From contig CAWBPN010000016.1 of the NCBI GenBank assembly GCA_963790715.1, positions 124,001 through 188,000 of the forward strand: a DNA stretch of 64,000 nt, in the 5' to 3' direction. The translations under genes and the position numbers were made by a program. Positions within the stretch are counted from its first letter, which is position 1. The number at the start of each line of letters is the position of its first letter. The notes below the pieces were generated by a model. That model made no database searches. It saw nothing but the letters and a program-made list of their open reading frames with translations, and was not told the DNA's origin. The DNA comes from DCFW01 sp963790715. GTDB taxonomy: Bacteria; Bacteroidota; Bacteroidia; Bacteroidales; Bacteroidaceae. Shown here one piece after another: positions 27,520-40,489 of the stretch.

Positions 27520-30084
27520 TTAATAAAACCAACGTACATAACAGAAATCTTGCCTATGCGGTAAATCCGGATTCTTAGGGAACATACGATAAGCAATTTT
27601 ATATGCACCGGCATCCATAATAGAATGTTCCACTTCAAAAGTATATATGGTACCTTCTTTTTTAATCAAATGGAACGGTTCAACATGATATATATGTTGT
27701 TTTCCGCCTTTATCAACGTAAATGGTAACCAATTCCAATCCTATTGCATCATCCAATCCTTTTTCATCAATGACATATCTTATAACATATTTATCGCCGC
27801 ATTCAGTTTGCCCACTACGAACATCATCACTTTTTTCAGACGATAGAACTGTTATTTCATCCCATTTATCGGCAACCTCTTCTTTCCATGCTGCAAGCTC
27901 TTTAGCTTTTGCGTAATCATTGGCGAACAACAATTTGCCACGAGTAGCCATCTTGTTATAAAACTTCGAATAATAGTCATCAAGTTGGCGCTTCATTGTA
28001 TAATGTGGCGCAATCTTTGAAATACTGTTTTTGATATATTGTATCCACTCTTTTGAAATACCCTCCTTATTGCGTTTATAGTACAAAGGGACAATTTCGT
28101 TTTCGAGCAAGCTGTAAACAGTTGCAGCATCCAGTTGATCCTGCTGAGCTTGATTTTGGAATGTGCATTTATCCGTTAAAGCCCAACCGGCATTTTCACG
28201 GTATCCTTCAAGCCACCAACCGTCAAGTACCGAGAAGTTTAGAACACCGTTCATTTCAGCTTTTTCGCCACTTGTACCTGAAGCCTCCAATGGACGCGTA
28301 GGCATATTCATCCAAATATCCACACCTGTCACCAAACGACGCGCCAGCTTCATATCATAATTCTCCAGGAATATAATCTTACCGATAAATTGCGGCATAC
28401 GACTAATTTCGATTATTCGTTTTATTAAGTCCTGACCTGCGCCGTCTTGCGGGTGTGCCTTTCCTGCAAACAAGAACTGCACAGGATGTTTGGGGTCATT
28501 AACTATTTTCGACAAACGATCCAAATCGGTAAAAAGAAGATTTGCACGCTTATATGTGGCAAAACGACGCGCAAAACCTATCAGTAAAGCATTAGGGTCG
28601 ATACGATCCATTAACGCCATAATACGTGAAGGATCTCCTTGATTCTTCAACCAGCTTTCTTTAAATTCCTTACGTATATAATTAACCAATTTATTTTTCA
28701 AAGCCACACGTGTAGCCCATATTTCTTCATCAGGAACATTATGAATGGCACTCCAAATCTTTTCATTCGACTGATCATGAATGAATTCAGGAGCAAAATT
28801 CTTAACATAAAGTTTTTGCCATTCGGTAGCAGCCCATGTAGGGAAGTGAACGCCGTTGGTAACATATCCCACATGACTTTCTTCAGGGAAATATCCTTTC
28901 CATATACCTGAAAACATTTCTCTTGACACTTTACCGTGAAGCCAACTTACACCATTAACTTCCTGACAAGTGTTACAAGCAAAAGTTGACAGGCAAAAAC
29001 GTTCATTCTTATCGCCGGGATTGATACGTCCCATATCCATCAAATCATCCCAAGTAATACCCAACTTCCCTGCATATCCGCTCATATATTTACTAAACAA
29101 GCCTTCGTCAAAATAATCATGACCGGCAGGCACAGGCGTATGTACTGTATACAAAGAAGATACACGAACCAACTCTATAGCCTGATCGAAAGTCAAACCT
29201 TGAGAAACATAATACGATAAACGCCATAAGTTCAACAAAGCAGCATGTCCCTCATTGCAATGATATATTTGTTTTTTTATTCCTAATGTCTTAAGAGTCA
29301 ACATACCACCGAAACCAAGCAATATTTCCTGTTTCAATCTGTTCTCCCAATCACCGCCGTAAAGATGATGGGTTATCGGACGATCATACTCACTGTTCAT
29401 CTCATTATCGGTATCCATCAAATATAACTTAACCCTACCGACATCCACTCTCCAAATGTAAGCATGCACATAATAGTCCATATACGGAACATCAACAATT
29501 AAAGGTTTGCCTTCTTTATCCATCACACGCTCTAAAGGCAAATTATTAAAGTCCTGAGCTTCATAATTGGCAATTTGCTGCCCGTCAATGGTAAGCGTTT
29601 GGTCAAAATAGCCAAATCTGTACAACAAACCAACAGCAACCAAATCAACGTTACTATCCGAAGCCTCTTTAAGATAATCGCCTGCAAGTATACCCAAGCC
29701 GCCACTGTATATTTTCAACGAATTATTCAATCCGTATTCCATGCTGAAATAGGCAACCGATGGGCGTGAACTATCAACTTTTTCATCCATATATTTACGA
29801 AACTTGTCATATACGGCATTCATTTTATTGATAATTCCCTTATCTTTTGCCAAAGCTTCCATTTTCTCATAGTTCATTCTATTGAGAAAAGCTACAGGAT
29901 TTCCTCCAACCTCTTTCCATAAATCTTTGTCAAGGCTCTCAAATAAATCTCTTGCTTCATAGTTCCATCCCCACCACACGTTGCGCGCGATTTCGGACAA
30001 TTTTTTCAACTCGTCGGGAATATGAATCTTCACATTAATCTCCCTCCAGTTGACATTGTTTACGTTACTTCCCTTCAATTTCAT
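27520..30084 (-). CDS. glgP: Alpha-glucan (glycogen) phosphorylase, GT35
   Basis: Releases glucose-1-phosphate from glycogen with phosphate, using pyridoxal phosphate. At 854 residues it belongs to the alpha-glucan phosphorylase branch rather than the short-loop E. coli GlgP type. Visible family parts include the N-terminal helical NVWWGWNYEARDLFESL, AYFSMEYGLNNSLKIYSGGLGILAGDYLK near residue 110, the VTNGVHFPTW loop, and LIGFARRFATYKRANLLF. The PLP region is EASGTSGEKAEMNGVLNFSVLDGWW, where the lysine that binds PLP sits in SGEKAEMNG. The gene starts 31 bp after the glycogen synthase stop, so synthesis and breakdown are co-transcribed. Confidence 0.93.
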   Translation of the reverse strand: MKLKGSNVNNVNWREINVKIHIPDELKKLSEIARNVWWGWNYEARDLFESLDKDLWKEVGGNPVAFLNRMNYEKMEALAKDKGIINKMNAVYDKFRKYMDEKVDSSRPSVAYFSMEYGLNNSLKIYSGGLGILAGDYLKEASDSNVDLVAVGLLYRFGYFDQTLTIDGQQIANYEAQDFNNLPLERVMDKEGKPLIVDVPYMDYYVHAYIWRVDVGRVKLYLMDTDNEMNSEYDRPITHHLYGGDWENRLKQEILLGFGGMLTLKTLGIKKQIYHCNEGHAALLNLWRLSYYVSQGLTFDQAIELVRVSSLYTVHTPVPAGHDYFDEGLFSKYMSGYAGKLGITWDDLMDMGRINPGDKNERFCLSTFACNTCQEVNGVSWLHGKVSREMFSGIWKGYFPEESHVGYVTNGVHFPTWAATEWQKLYVKNFAPEFIHDQSNEKIWSAIHNVPDEEIWATRVALKNKLVNYIRKEFKESWLKNQGDPSRIMALMDRIDPNALLIGFARRFATYKRANLLFTDLDRLSKIVNDPKHPVQFLFAGKAHPQDGAGQDLIKRIIEISRMPQFIGKIIFLENYDMKLARRLVTGVDIWMNMPTRPLEASGTSGEKAEMNGVLNFSVLDGWWLEGYRENAGWALTDKCTFQNQAQQDQLDAATVYSLLENEIVPLYYKRNKEGISKEWIQYIKNSISKIAPHYTMKRQLDDYYSKFYNKMATRGKLLFANDYAKAKELAAWKEEVADKWDEITVLSSEKSDDVRSGQTECGDKYVIRYVIDEKGLDDAIGLELVTIYVDKGGKQHIYHVEPFHLIKKEGTIYTFEVEHSIMDAGAYKIAYRMFPKNPDLPHRQDFCYVRWFY

Positions 30085-30115
30085 ATTACTACTATTTGAT
30101 TGATACTCTCATTTA

Positions 30116-31780
30116 TTACTTTTTCTCAACACGCAATCGTGCCTTTTTCAAGGCTAAATCGTATGCTTTATAATAATTGCATATAAAATGCTTCCATAAC
30201 GCTTTTTCTGCTATCGTTGCAGCTTTTGCTCTGGCTTTTGACACTTCATTAACAGACATCCCAACAAAATCCAAAACATTATTCACTATATCACTTACAA
30301 CTTGTTGGTAATTATAATCTGAGCGATGCACTACAGCAACCCCTTTGTTTAGCGTCGGTTCTTTAAGCATATCTTTTGCCCATAAGCCAAATCCCGATAA
30401 ATCAGTTGTCACGGTAGGAACATGAAAAGCAACACTTTCCAACGGTGTGTATCCCCATGGTTCATAATATGAAGGATATACGCTAAGGTCGTGCCCGATT
30501 ATTACATCGTAATATTCCATATCAAAGACTTTATCATTCCCATCCAAATAGCATGGCACAAAAACGACTTTAACCTTATCATGCTCGCGGTTCCACAAGC
30601 ATAAGTGATTAAGCATCCCCATAACCTGATCATGATCATAATTATGCAGCTCATGAGTAATATTAGGATAAGGCAATGCCGTATCAAATACGCCTCCACT
30701 GCGCAGACGCTCAATGAGGTCTTTACGTGGTCCTGCCTCCCAACCGGGCACATTAATGAAAGCAACTATATCTCTGTTTAATTTTTCACTACCGTTTAAC
30801 CTACTGATTGCATCAATGAATACATTAATTCCTTTATTCAAGAATTCATATCTACCACTAGTACCAACTATTAGTGCATCTTTGCCAACCTTACAACCGG
30901 TTAAACAATTTACAATGTTAAACATTTTTTTCCGTGCATGGTTTCTCTTCGTCACAAAAGTAGCGCCTTTTGGTACGAAATCGTTTTCGAAACCATTCAT
31001 CAAAATAACATCGGCAGACTTATCAAGTAATTGTTTGCATTCTCTGTCAGTTATCGCACTTACAGTCGTAAAGCAATCCACAAAATGTGCCGTTTGTTTC
31101 TCCACACTGTGTTTACTTTCTATATTTAATTCCCGTGACATTTGATCACCATTATAGCCGGATAAATAATCATACAAAGGTTTGTTGTTGCCGGCTATAG
31201 AGCGCCCTATACTCGTGGCGTGTGTAGTAAATATGGTAGCAATCTCCGGAACGTTTACTTGTAAAAACAAAGCACCCATACCACACATCCATTCGTGTAC
31301 CTGGTAAACCACTTTGACATCCGAAGATAAATAATAACGATAAAAGCTTTCTACAACCTTACCGGCAGCATAGCTGAACATTGAAGCTTCGTCGTAATCT
31401 CCATAACCATGTAAGGAATCTATCTTAAAAAGCTCCCATGCACGAGTATATATTTCATTTTTGTGTTCATAAAAACCTGAAAAATCAACTAATATCACAA
31501 TAGGTTGTCCCGGAATATCCCAAATACCTGTTCTTACATCAAGTTTATCTTCTTCTTTTATATGTTTACGCCATTCAACAAACAAATTGTCCTTTTCAAT
31601 AAAATATTTATTTTCTTTCCCCTGCCAAATATCAGGACCTATATATATAAGATGTTGTTTAAATTGCTGAACGAGCGTATCGGCTTTTGTAGAAAGAACA
31701 GTATATATACCACCTACTTTATTACACACTTCCCAACTTGATTCAAAAATATAATCAGGAAGTAAATTGCTATCTATCAT
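30116..31780 (-). CDS. Glycogen synthase, GT3 (eukaryote-like)
   Basis: A 554-residue glycogen synthase of family GT3, the animal/fungal type that usually uses UDP-glucose, rather than bacterial GT5 GlgA. The N-terminus FESSWEVCNKVGGIYTVLSTKA has the glycine loop with the donor-binding lysine replaced by the GT3 pattern VGGIYTV. Other GT3 landmarks are VYQVHEWMCGMGALF, TTHATSIGRSIAG, GTSGRYEFLNKGINVFIDAISRLN, and the C-terminal YPSYYEPWGYTPLESVAF with the conserved acid pair region. It is truncated relative to animal enzymes (about 700 residues) and lacks their phospho-regulatory tails, normal for Bacteroidetes. It heads the glycogen operon with a strong promoter. Confidence 0.93.
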   Translation of the reverse strand: MIDSNLLPDYIFESSWEVCNKVGGIYTVLSTKADTLVQQFKQHLIYIGPDIWQGKENKYFIEKDNLFVEWRKHIKEEDKLDVRTGIWDIPGQPIVILVDFSGFYEHKNEIYTRAWELFKIDSLHGYGDYDEASMFSYAAGKVVESFYRYYLSSDVKVVYQVHEWMCGMGALFLQVNVPEIATIFTTHATSIGRSIAGNNKPLYDYLSGYNGDQMSRELNIESKHSVEKQTAHFVDCFTTVSAITDRECKQLLDKSADVILMNGFENDFVPKGATFVTKRNHARKKMFNIVNCLTGCKVGKDALIVGTSGRYEFLNKGINVFIDAISRLNGSEKLNRDIVAFINVPGWEAGPRKDLIERLRSGGVFDTALPYPNITHELHNYDHDQVMGMLNHLCLWNREHDKVKVVFVPCYLDGNDKVFDMEYYDVIIGHDLSVYPSYYEPWGYTPLESVAFHVPTVTTDLSGFGLWAKDMLKEPTLNKGVAVVHRSDYNYQQVVSDIVNNVLDFVGMSVNEVSKARAKAATIAEKALWKHFICNYYKAYDLALKKARLRVEKK

Positions 31781-31809
31781 ACATTTAATGTGTTACATTA
31801 TAATCAAAG

Positions 31810-31840
31810 CAAAAATAATACTAAATATTATATCCGCAAA
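31810..31840 (-). promoter_or_regulatory. Promoter of the glycogen operon
   Basis: On the minus strand TTTG (31837-31840) and TATTTTTG (31810-31817) are separated by 19 bp, a full match to the Bacteroidetes -33/-7 consensus. The predicted start of transcription is about 23 bp before the ATG of glycogen synthase. Confidence 0.8.
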
Positions 31841-31916
31841 GATTAAGTCTGATTTTTATATTATCAACTGTATTAATAGATAAATAAATTACAATAATAG
31901 GACAATTAAAAACAGC

Positions 31917-31952
31917 AAAAGAGGAGTCAGATCAATAGATCTGACTCCTCTT
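31917..31952 (-). terminator. Intrinsic terminator of the rRNA operon
   Basis: A 13-bp perfect stem (GAGGAGTCAGATC at 31921-31933 with GATCTGACTCCTC at 31938-31950) with an AATA loop. On the minus strand it is followed by TTTTGCTGTTTTT. It lies about 25 bp past the 5S 3' end. Confidence 0.92.
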
Positions 31953-31975
31953 CACTTTCTTACTTATCTTATAAG

Positions 31976-32084
31976 ATTGGCGGCTGCCTACTCTCCCACT
32001 TTCGCAGTACCATCGGCGCTTACGGGCTTAACTTCTCTGTTCGGTATGGTTAGAGGTGGATCCCCGTCGGCTTCGCTACCTTTA
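31976..32084 (-). rRNA. rrf: 5S ribosomal RNA
   Basis: The minus strand carries the conserved 5S core (CCGAACAGAGAAGTTAAGCCC) and the GGTACTGCGAAAGTGGGAGAGTAGG tail part in proper order. Ends are estimated to within a few bases from pairing of the two termini. Length about 109 nt is normal for Bacteroidales. Confidence 0.88.
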
Positions 32085-32249
32085 TTTCTTTGGCATGTCC
32101 TAATGAGTTATGATTGCTCACTCTCAATAGGAAAGTACAGTTAAAGATTTCTGTTCGATACGTTTCGTATTCTTTTTGTTGTTTAAGCTTGCGCTCTTCT
32201 TTTTGCGGATGACGGTTATTTTTATTATTATTCTTAGCGTCTTCCGCTT

Positions 32250-35150
<2,901 letters not shown>

Positions 35151-35286
35151 TTTCTTTCTCTTTCTCGTATCCTTCTGCTTTTCACTTCAGGATACGATAC
35201 TTCTATACTTCTCGTATCTCTCTTCTTTTTCTTCTTCTGTACAACATGCCATAGATCGTCTTCACTCCATTTTGCTTTCGTGAATG

Positions 35287-35360
35287 TGGAGAATAACGGA
35301 TTCGAACCGTTGACCCCCTGCTTGCAAAGCAGGTGCTCTAGCCAGCTGAGCTAATCCCCC
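35287..35360 (-). tRNA. tRNA-Ala (anticodon TGC)
   Basis: A 74-nt cloverleaf read on the minus strand. The acceptor stem is GGGGGAT with ATTCTCC, the anticodon stem-loop is CCTGC-TTTGCAA-GCAGG with anticodon TGC, and the T-arm carries GGTTCGAATCC. CCA is not encoded. It is in the 16S-23S spacer. Confidence 0.95.
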
Positions 35361-35431
35361 TTCTTTTTTATTTCATTATAATAATCCTTATATAATACCT
35401 TCTATTAATATTATATTCTTCCTTTATAATG

Positions 35432-35505
35432 TAGTCCCAGGCAGAGTTGAACTGCCGACCCCTACATTATCAGTGTAGTGCTCTAACCAACTGAGCTATA
35501 GGACT
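35432..35505 (-). tRNA. tRNA-Ile (anticodon GAT)
   Basis: A 74-nt cloverleaf on the minus strand. The acceptor stem is AGTCCTA with TGGGACT, the anticodon stem-loop is CTACA-CTGATAA-TGTAG with anticodon GAT, and the T-arm carries AGTTCAACTCT. CCA is not encoded. It lies next to the 16S gene, in the usual order Ile then Ala. Confidence 0.95.
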
Positions 35506-35605
35506 ATTATTTTTTAATAAACAATTTCACAGTACTCGCGGCTACGTTTCTCTTCGCCTCTTTATATTTCGGCTTCTGCGTAACACTTTTAGTCTTTTAC
35601 TTCCA

Positions 35606-37142
<1,537 letters not shown>

Positions 37143-37301
37143 TAAATTTTTTCTTTTATTTTTCTTTCCTGGACTTACTACGCGCTACGCGTTTTCCTTC
37201 TTCTAAATTGACTTGAGACTTTCACCTCTTGTACTGCTAATTGTTTATTTATAATCCTTTCAATGATCTCTTTCGCCTTTCCGCTTTCTGGAAAAGCGAT
37301 G

Positions 37302-37333
37302 CAAAAGTACGGCCTTTTTACTTACACTCCAAA
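37302..37333 (-). promoter_or_regulatory. rRNA operon promoter
   Basis: On the minus strand TTTG (37330-37333) and TACTTTTG (37302-37309) are 20 bp apart, a full match to the Bacteroidetes -33/-7 consensus. The inferred start leaves a leader of about 155 nt before 16S. Confidence 0.82.
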
Positions 37334-38057
37334 TCTTTTACCACTTTTTTTCGAACTTTCTCTGACTCTTTATCAGTTTTATTGCTCGCTTTCATCCGTA
37401 ACTTGCTGAATAGCTTGACTATATGGATACTTTTTATTCACGCATTTTTTTTCGATTTTTCTGCTTTTTTTCTTGGATTTGTTGCTGGATTGTAATGTTT
37501 CTTCCTCTTTTGACTGTTTTGGGATGGTCACAATGGATATAATCGCTATGGATTTTCGCAGAAGCTTTTTATTGGGTTATACACCTTATATATATAAGCT
37601 TGACCTCCTTTACTGAACGCTTTTTGACTTTTATTGGAGTTTCCGTAGGTTGTCACCAGGCTTCATTTACTGAATAGGTTAATTATCTTAAATGACGGAT
37701 GACGACTTTTGCTATACTACCTCTCTATGTTATTTATTGTTTGTTCTATTCATCTTTCAGATTGCCTCTATTTATTGGGTATTTCAGCTGATTAGCTGAA
37801 GAGGAGCGTCTGTTTCTAGCTTTCAGAACGATTGGATATATCTCACATCTTTATGTGATTTACAAGGGCATATTCAGACTTACAAAATTGGCTTTATGGC
37901 TTATTTCGGAGTCGCTTTTACGGTTGATTCTACAGATCGTATTCATGGGGGTATGATGTTTTTGACACGCTAATATTTTTGGCGATGCTTAAACACGCAT
38001 TTATCTTGATTATTAACTTTTATTATATTGACGCAATATTTCATTACAACTGCTCCG

Positions 38058-38101
38058 ACGGAGGACTCGAAACTCTCTGGCGGAGGGTCTCGTTCCCAGT
38101 A
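38058..38101. repeat. Two-unit 22-bp direct repeat, GC-rich
   Basis: The words GACGGAGG (38058) and GGCGGAGG (38080) start exactly 22 bp apart, each followed by a TCG-containing segment. The unit length equals that of the adjacent array at 38201 and the offset between them (143 bp) is a multiple of 11. It may be a diverged part of the same array. Confidence 0.4.
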
Positions 38102-38200
38102 CGTTTAACATTTTTTGCCAGCATGTTTTATATCCTTTCCAAGAGTGTTTTCAACGTTTAGTATGTGCTTTTACAGCCATACTTCAACGCAAAAAGATTT

Positions 38201-38354
38201 GATGCTGCATGAAAAAAAATCTCATGCTACATCAAATAAAAATTCATGCTTTATGACTTTTAAAAACACGGAGCATGAAATAAAAAAACATGCTACGTCA
38301 GATTTTTTTTCACGTAGCATCAAATTTTTTTTCATGTAGCGACAAACGAAAACT
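38201..38354. repeat. 22-bp-periodic modular repeat array 2
   Basis: Seven units with an exact 22-bp step start at 38201, 38223, 38245, 38267, 38289, 38311 and 38333. Each begins with a 10-11 bp word (GATGCTGCATG, CATGCTACATC, CATGCTTTATG, CACGGAGCATG, CATGCTACGTC, CACGTAGCATC, CATGTAGCGAC) and ends with a 10-12 bp A- or T-rich tract. Units 5 and 6 are inverted relative to each other and form a 9-bp stem (ATGCTACGT with ACGTAGCAT). No unit is identical to another, yet the step never slips. A tract every 22 bp, about two helical turns, predicts in-phase bending. Function unknown. Confidence 0.85.
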
Positions 38355-38651
38355 TCTGTTTTACTCTAATTAATCTCAGCTTACACTTGTCTGAATTCTC
38401 TATTCCTACAGCTTTTGGTTGCGCTACGTATTTAACCTGAATAGTTCACAACGATACACTTTGCTTTCTGAAGGATAGCAGGTCTTCAGCCATTCAGCCA
38501 CGCAATGCCTATGAATACAGGCGATTTGAAACATGAATAGAATAAACAGATTTGTATTACACAGTACAAAAATCGAGAATTTAACGACCAAAATTGAAAA
38601 TTCTGCGAAATTAAACAAAGAAGAAAATACCATGCAAACATAAATTCTACT

Positions 38652-38681
38652 TTTGGGTTTCATCAAATTTTAATATATTTG
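38652..38681 (+). promoter_or_regulatory. Probable promoter of the DUF169-phzF operon
   Basis: TTTG (38652-38655) and TATATTTG (38674-38681) are 18 bp apart, one base short of the usual range. It lies about 113 bp before the DUF169 ATG. Confidence 0.5.
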
Positions 38682-38794
38682 AAGTCAAAATAATATAGGT
38701 GTGAACTTTCACAATTTGATTAATTACTACATTTCAAAAACAGCTCCAATAGAATACCGGTTCAACAAAGTTCTAAAAAACAAAAAATAGCTTT

Positions 38795-39535
38795 ATGGAA
38801 ACAAGAGAAGTAGGAATAAAATTAAAAGAGAAGTTGGGATTGAGATATTTCCCGATCGGAGTCACTTTCTCAGACAGTGTGCCTGACGGTTCAAAAAAAT
38901 TTAAAGAGAAAGGCAAAGGCTGCATCGTGCCTCTTATATTTCTGAGTGCAAAAGGACAAACCGTGTCTGTGGATAAAGACTCGACAGGACTGCCTTGCTC
39001 TGCATTTTATCTTGGATACCAAAATTGGATATTTCCAGGAATAGAGAATTTCTTGTCAGACGGGACAGTATTTGGAAGAGCCGGAGAAAGATTCTTTAAA
39101 ACACCGAAAGTGGCAAAAGCCTATGTCAAATCATTGGTACCTGCAAAAAGAAATGACAGAGTAACTATCTTCAAACCTCTCGAAAAGTTTGAAGATTCCG
39201 AAAAGCCCGAACTTGTAATTTTCTTCGCCAACGCCGATGAATTAAGCGGAGTGGTATATTTATTGAAATACAGTACGCCGACATTCGATGATATGATAGT
39301 AACAAAGTTCGGCTCAGGCTGTGCTTCAATAGTTACTATCCCGATGAAACTAAAAGCCGAAGGCAAAAAACAGGCAGTATGGGGCATGCACGATATATCA
39401 GTCAGAGCCAGACTACCAAAAGATATAATGACTCTGTCGATGCCATATAGTATGGTAACAGATATGATCGATGATATTGACAACAGCTTTGTCATTACCG
39501 AAGCATGGGAAAAAATAAAAAATAGGAATATATAA
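38795..39535 (+). CDS. DUF169-family protein
   Basis: A 246-residue cytoplasmic protein that matches the DUF169 family: an N-terminal GLRYFPIGVTF segment, a middle FFANADELSGVVYLLKY strand pair and GSGCASIVTIP. Three cysteines stand in conserved-looking settings (GKGCIVPL at 43, GLPCSAF at 68, GSGCAS near 176), which could bind a metal or an iron-sulfur cluster; that is inference. No reaction is known for the family. It begins the plus-strand run after the rRNA region and is followed 42 bp later by a PhzF-like gene, probably in the same transcript. Confidence 0.82.
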   Translation: METREVGIKLKEKLGLRYFPIGVTFSDSVPDGSKKFKEKGKGCIVPLIFLSAKGQTVSVDKDSTGLPCSAFYLGYQNWIFPGIENFLSDGTVFGRAGERFFKTPKVAKAYVKSLVPAKRNDRVTIFKPLEKFEDSEKPELVIFFANADELSGVVYLLKYSTPTFDDMIVTKFGSGCASIVTIPMKLKAEGKKQAVWGMHDISVRARLPKDIMTLSMPYSMVTDMIDDIDNSFVITEAWEKIKNRNI

Positions 39536-39577
39536 TCAGTAAATACAAATAACAATAAAGACATAAAGCAGTTAAGT

Positions 39578-40447
39578 ATGAAATTTTATATTACAGATGT
39601 TTTCGGAAATAAAAGATATTCAGGAAACCAATTAGCAACATTCTTTGATTATGGCGCATTATCGTCAAGTGAGATGCAACAAATTGCACAAGAAATAAAT
39701 TTTTCGGAAACTACTTTCATTACATCATCCGAAAAACGAAATGAAGGTTTTGACATAAGGATATTTACACCACGTAATGAAATTGATTTTGCCGGTCATC
39801 CTACCTTGGGAACAGCCTACATTATAAATAAGCACATTCATGAAGCAGAGAAGGGCATTGTCAAATTAAATTATCGTTGCGGTCAGATACCTGTTTCATT
39901 CAACAACGAAGTTTTATGGATGAGACAAAATCAACCAGAATTCGGTCATGAGTTGGATAAAGAATTGCTTGCTACAACACTAGGATTATTTGTTAACGAT
40001 ATTGCCGATTCACCTATATTGGAAGTAACCACAGGACTTCCATTTACAATAGTTCAGTTAAGGTCGTTGGATTGCCTGAAAAGAGCAACTGTTAATTTGA
40101 ATGCATATAACGATTTTATTAAACAAACGTGGGCAAAAGGTATTATGGCATTTTGTTTTGAAGGATATGAGAAAGGACAAGACTTATCTACAAGAGTTTT
40201 CGTAAATTATCAAGGTATTCCGGAAGATCCTGCAACAGGTAGTGCAACAGGATGCTTAGCTGCTTATTTATTAAAATACAACATATTACAACGTAGCCAT
40301 ATTGAGTTAACGGTTGCACAAGGTTATGAAATAAACAGACGTTCTGAATTATTGATTAATGCTGAACAAAAAGGAGACATGTATATCTTAAATGTAGGTG
40401 GTAAGGTAATTGAAATTGCCGAAGGGAATTGGGAAGTCAATAAATAA
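39578..40447 (+). CDS. PhzF-family isomerase-like protein
   Basis: A 289-residue protein of the PhzF / diaminopimelate-epimerase fold. The N-terminus FYITDVFGNKRYSGNQLAT, the FSETTF motif with its catalytic-type glutamate near residue 46, and the DFAGHPTLGTAYII block are diagnostic, as is the C-terminal PEDPATGSATGCLAAYLL. PhzF itself isomerises a phenazine precursor, but most family members, including this one outside any phenazine locus, have unknown substrates. All conserved residues I can name are present. It ends 42 bp from the convergent HD-domain gene. Confidence 0.87.
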   Translation: MKFYITDVFGNKRYSGNQLATFFDYGALSSSEMQQIAQEINFSETTFITSSEKRNEGFDIRIFTPRNEIDFAGHPTLGTAYIINKHIHEAEKGIVKLNYRCGQIPVSFNNEVLWMRQNQPEFGHELDKELLATTLGLFVNDIADSPILEVTTGLPFTIVQLRSLDCLKRATVNLNAYNDFIKQTWAKGIMAFCFEGYEKGQDLSTRVFVNYQGIPEDPATGSATGCLAAYLLKYNILQRSHIELTVAQGYEINRRSELLINAEQKGDMYILNVGGKVIEIAEGNWEVNK

Positions 40448-40489
40448 ATTCAAAAATTTATAAGAACTGCCTCTATAAGTCCTCATACC

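Larger units (their letters stand above)
37334..38670. other. Long non-coding region upstream of the rRNA operon
   Basis: About 1.3 kb with no credible gene. Possible frames are short, without family features. It holds a perfect 7-bp hairpin (TTCAGCT at 37783-37789 with AGCTGAA at 37794-37800), a two-unit 22-bp direct repeat near 38058-38101, and the second 22-bp-periodic array at 38201-38354. AT content is high. Some of this could be upstream activating sequence for rRNA transcription, but that is inference. Confidence 0.65.

Noticed and set aside
35166..35196. Inverted repeat CGTATCC/GGATACG before 23S as a terminator
   Set aside because: It lies in the spacer upstream of 23S with no T run on the minus strand; more likely an RNA-processing stem.
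38040..38105. tRNA-like text (GTTTCGAGTCC on minus)
   Set aside because: No acceptor stem partner or anticodon arm can be folded upstream; it fits a 22-bp direct repeat better.
38201..38354. Array 2 read as a CRISPR
   Set aside because: No unit is repeated exactly, unit length is 22 bp in total with no spacer, and no cas genes are present.
38424..38666. 80-residue minus-strand frame before the DUF169 gene
   Set aside because: AT-rich, low-complexity hydrophobic text with no signal or domain; no promoter or close neighbour.
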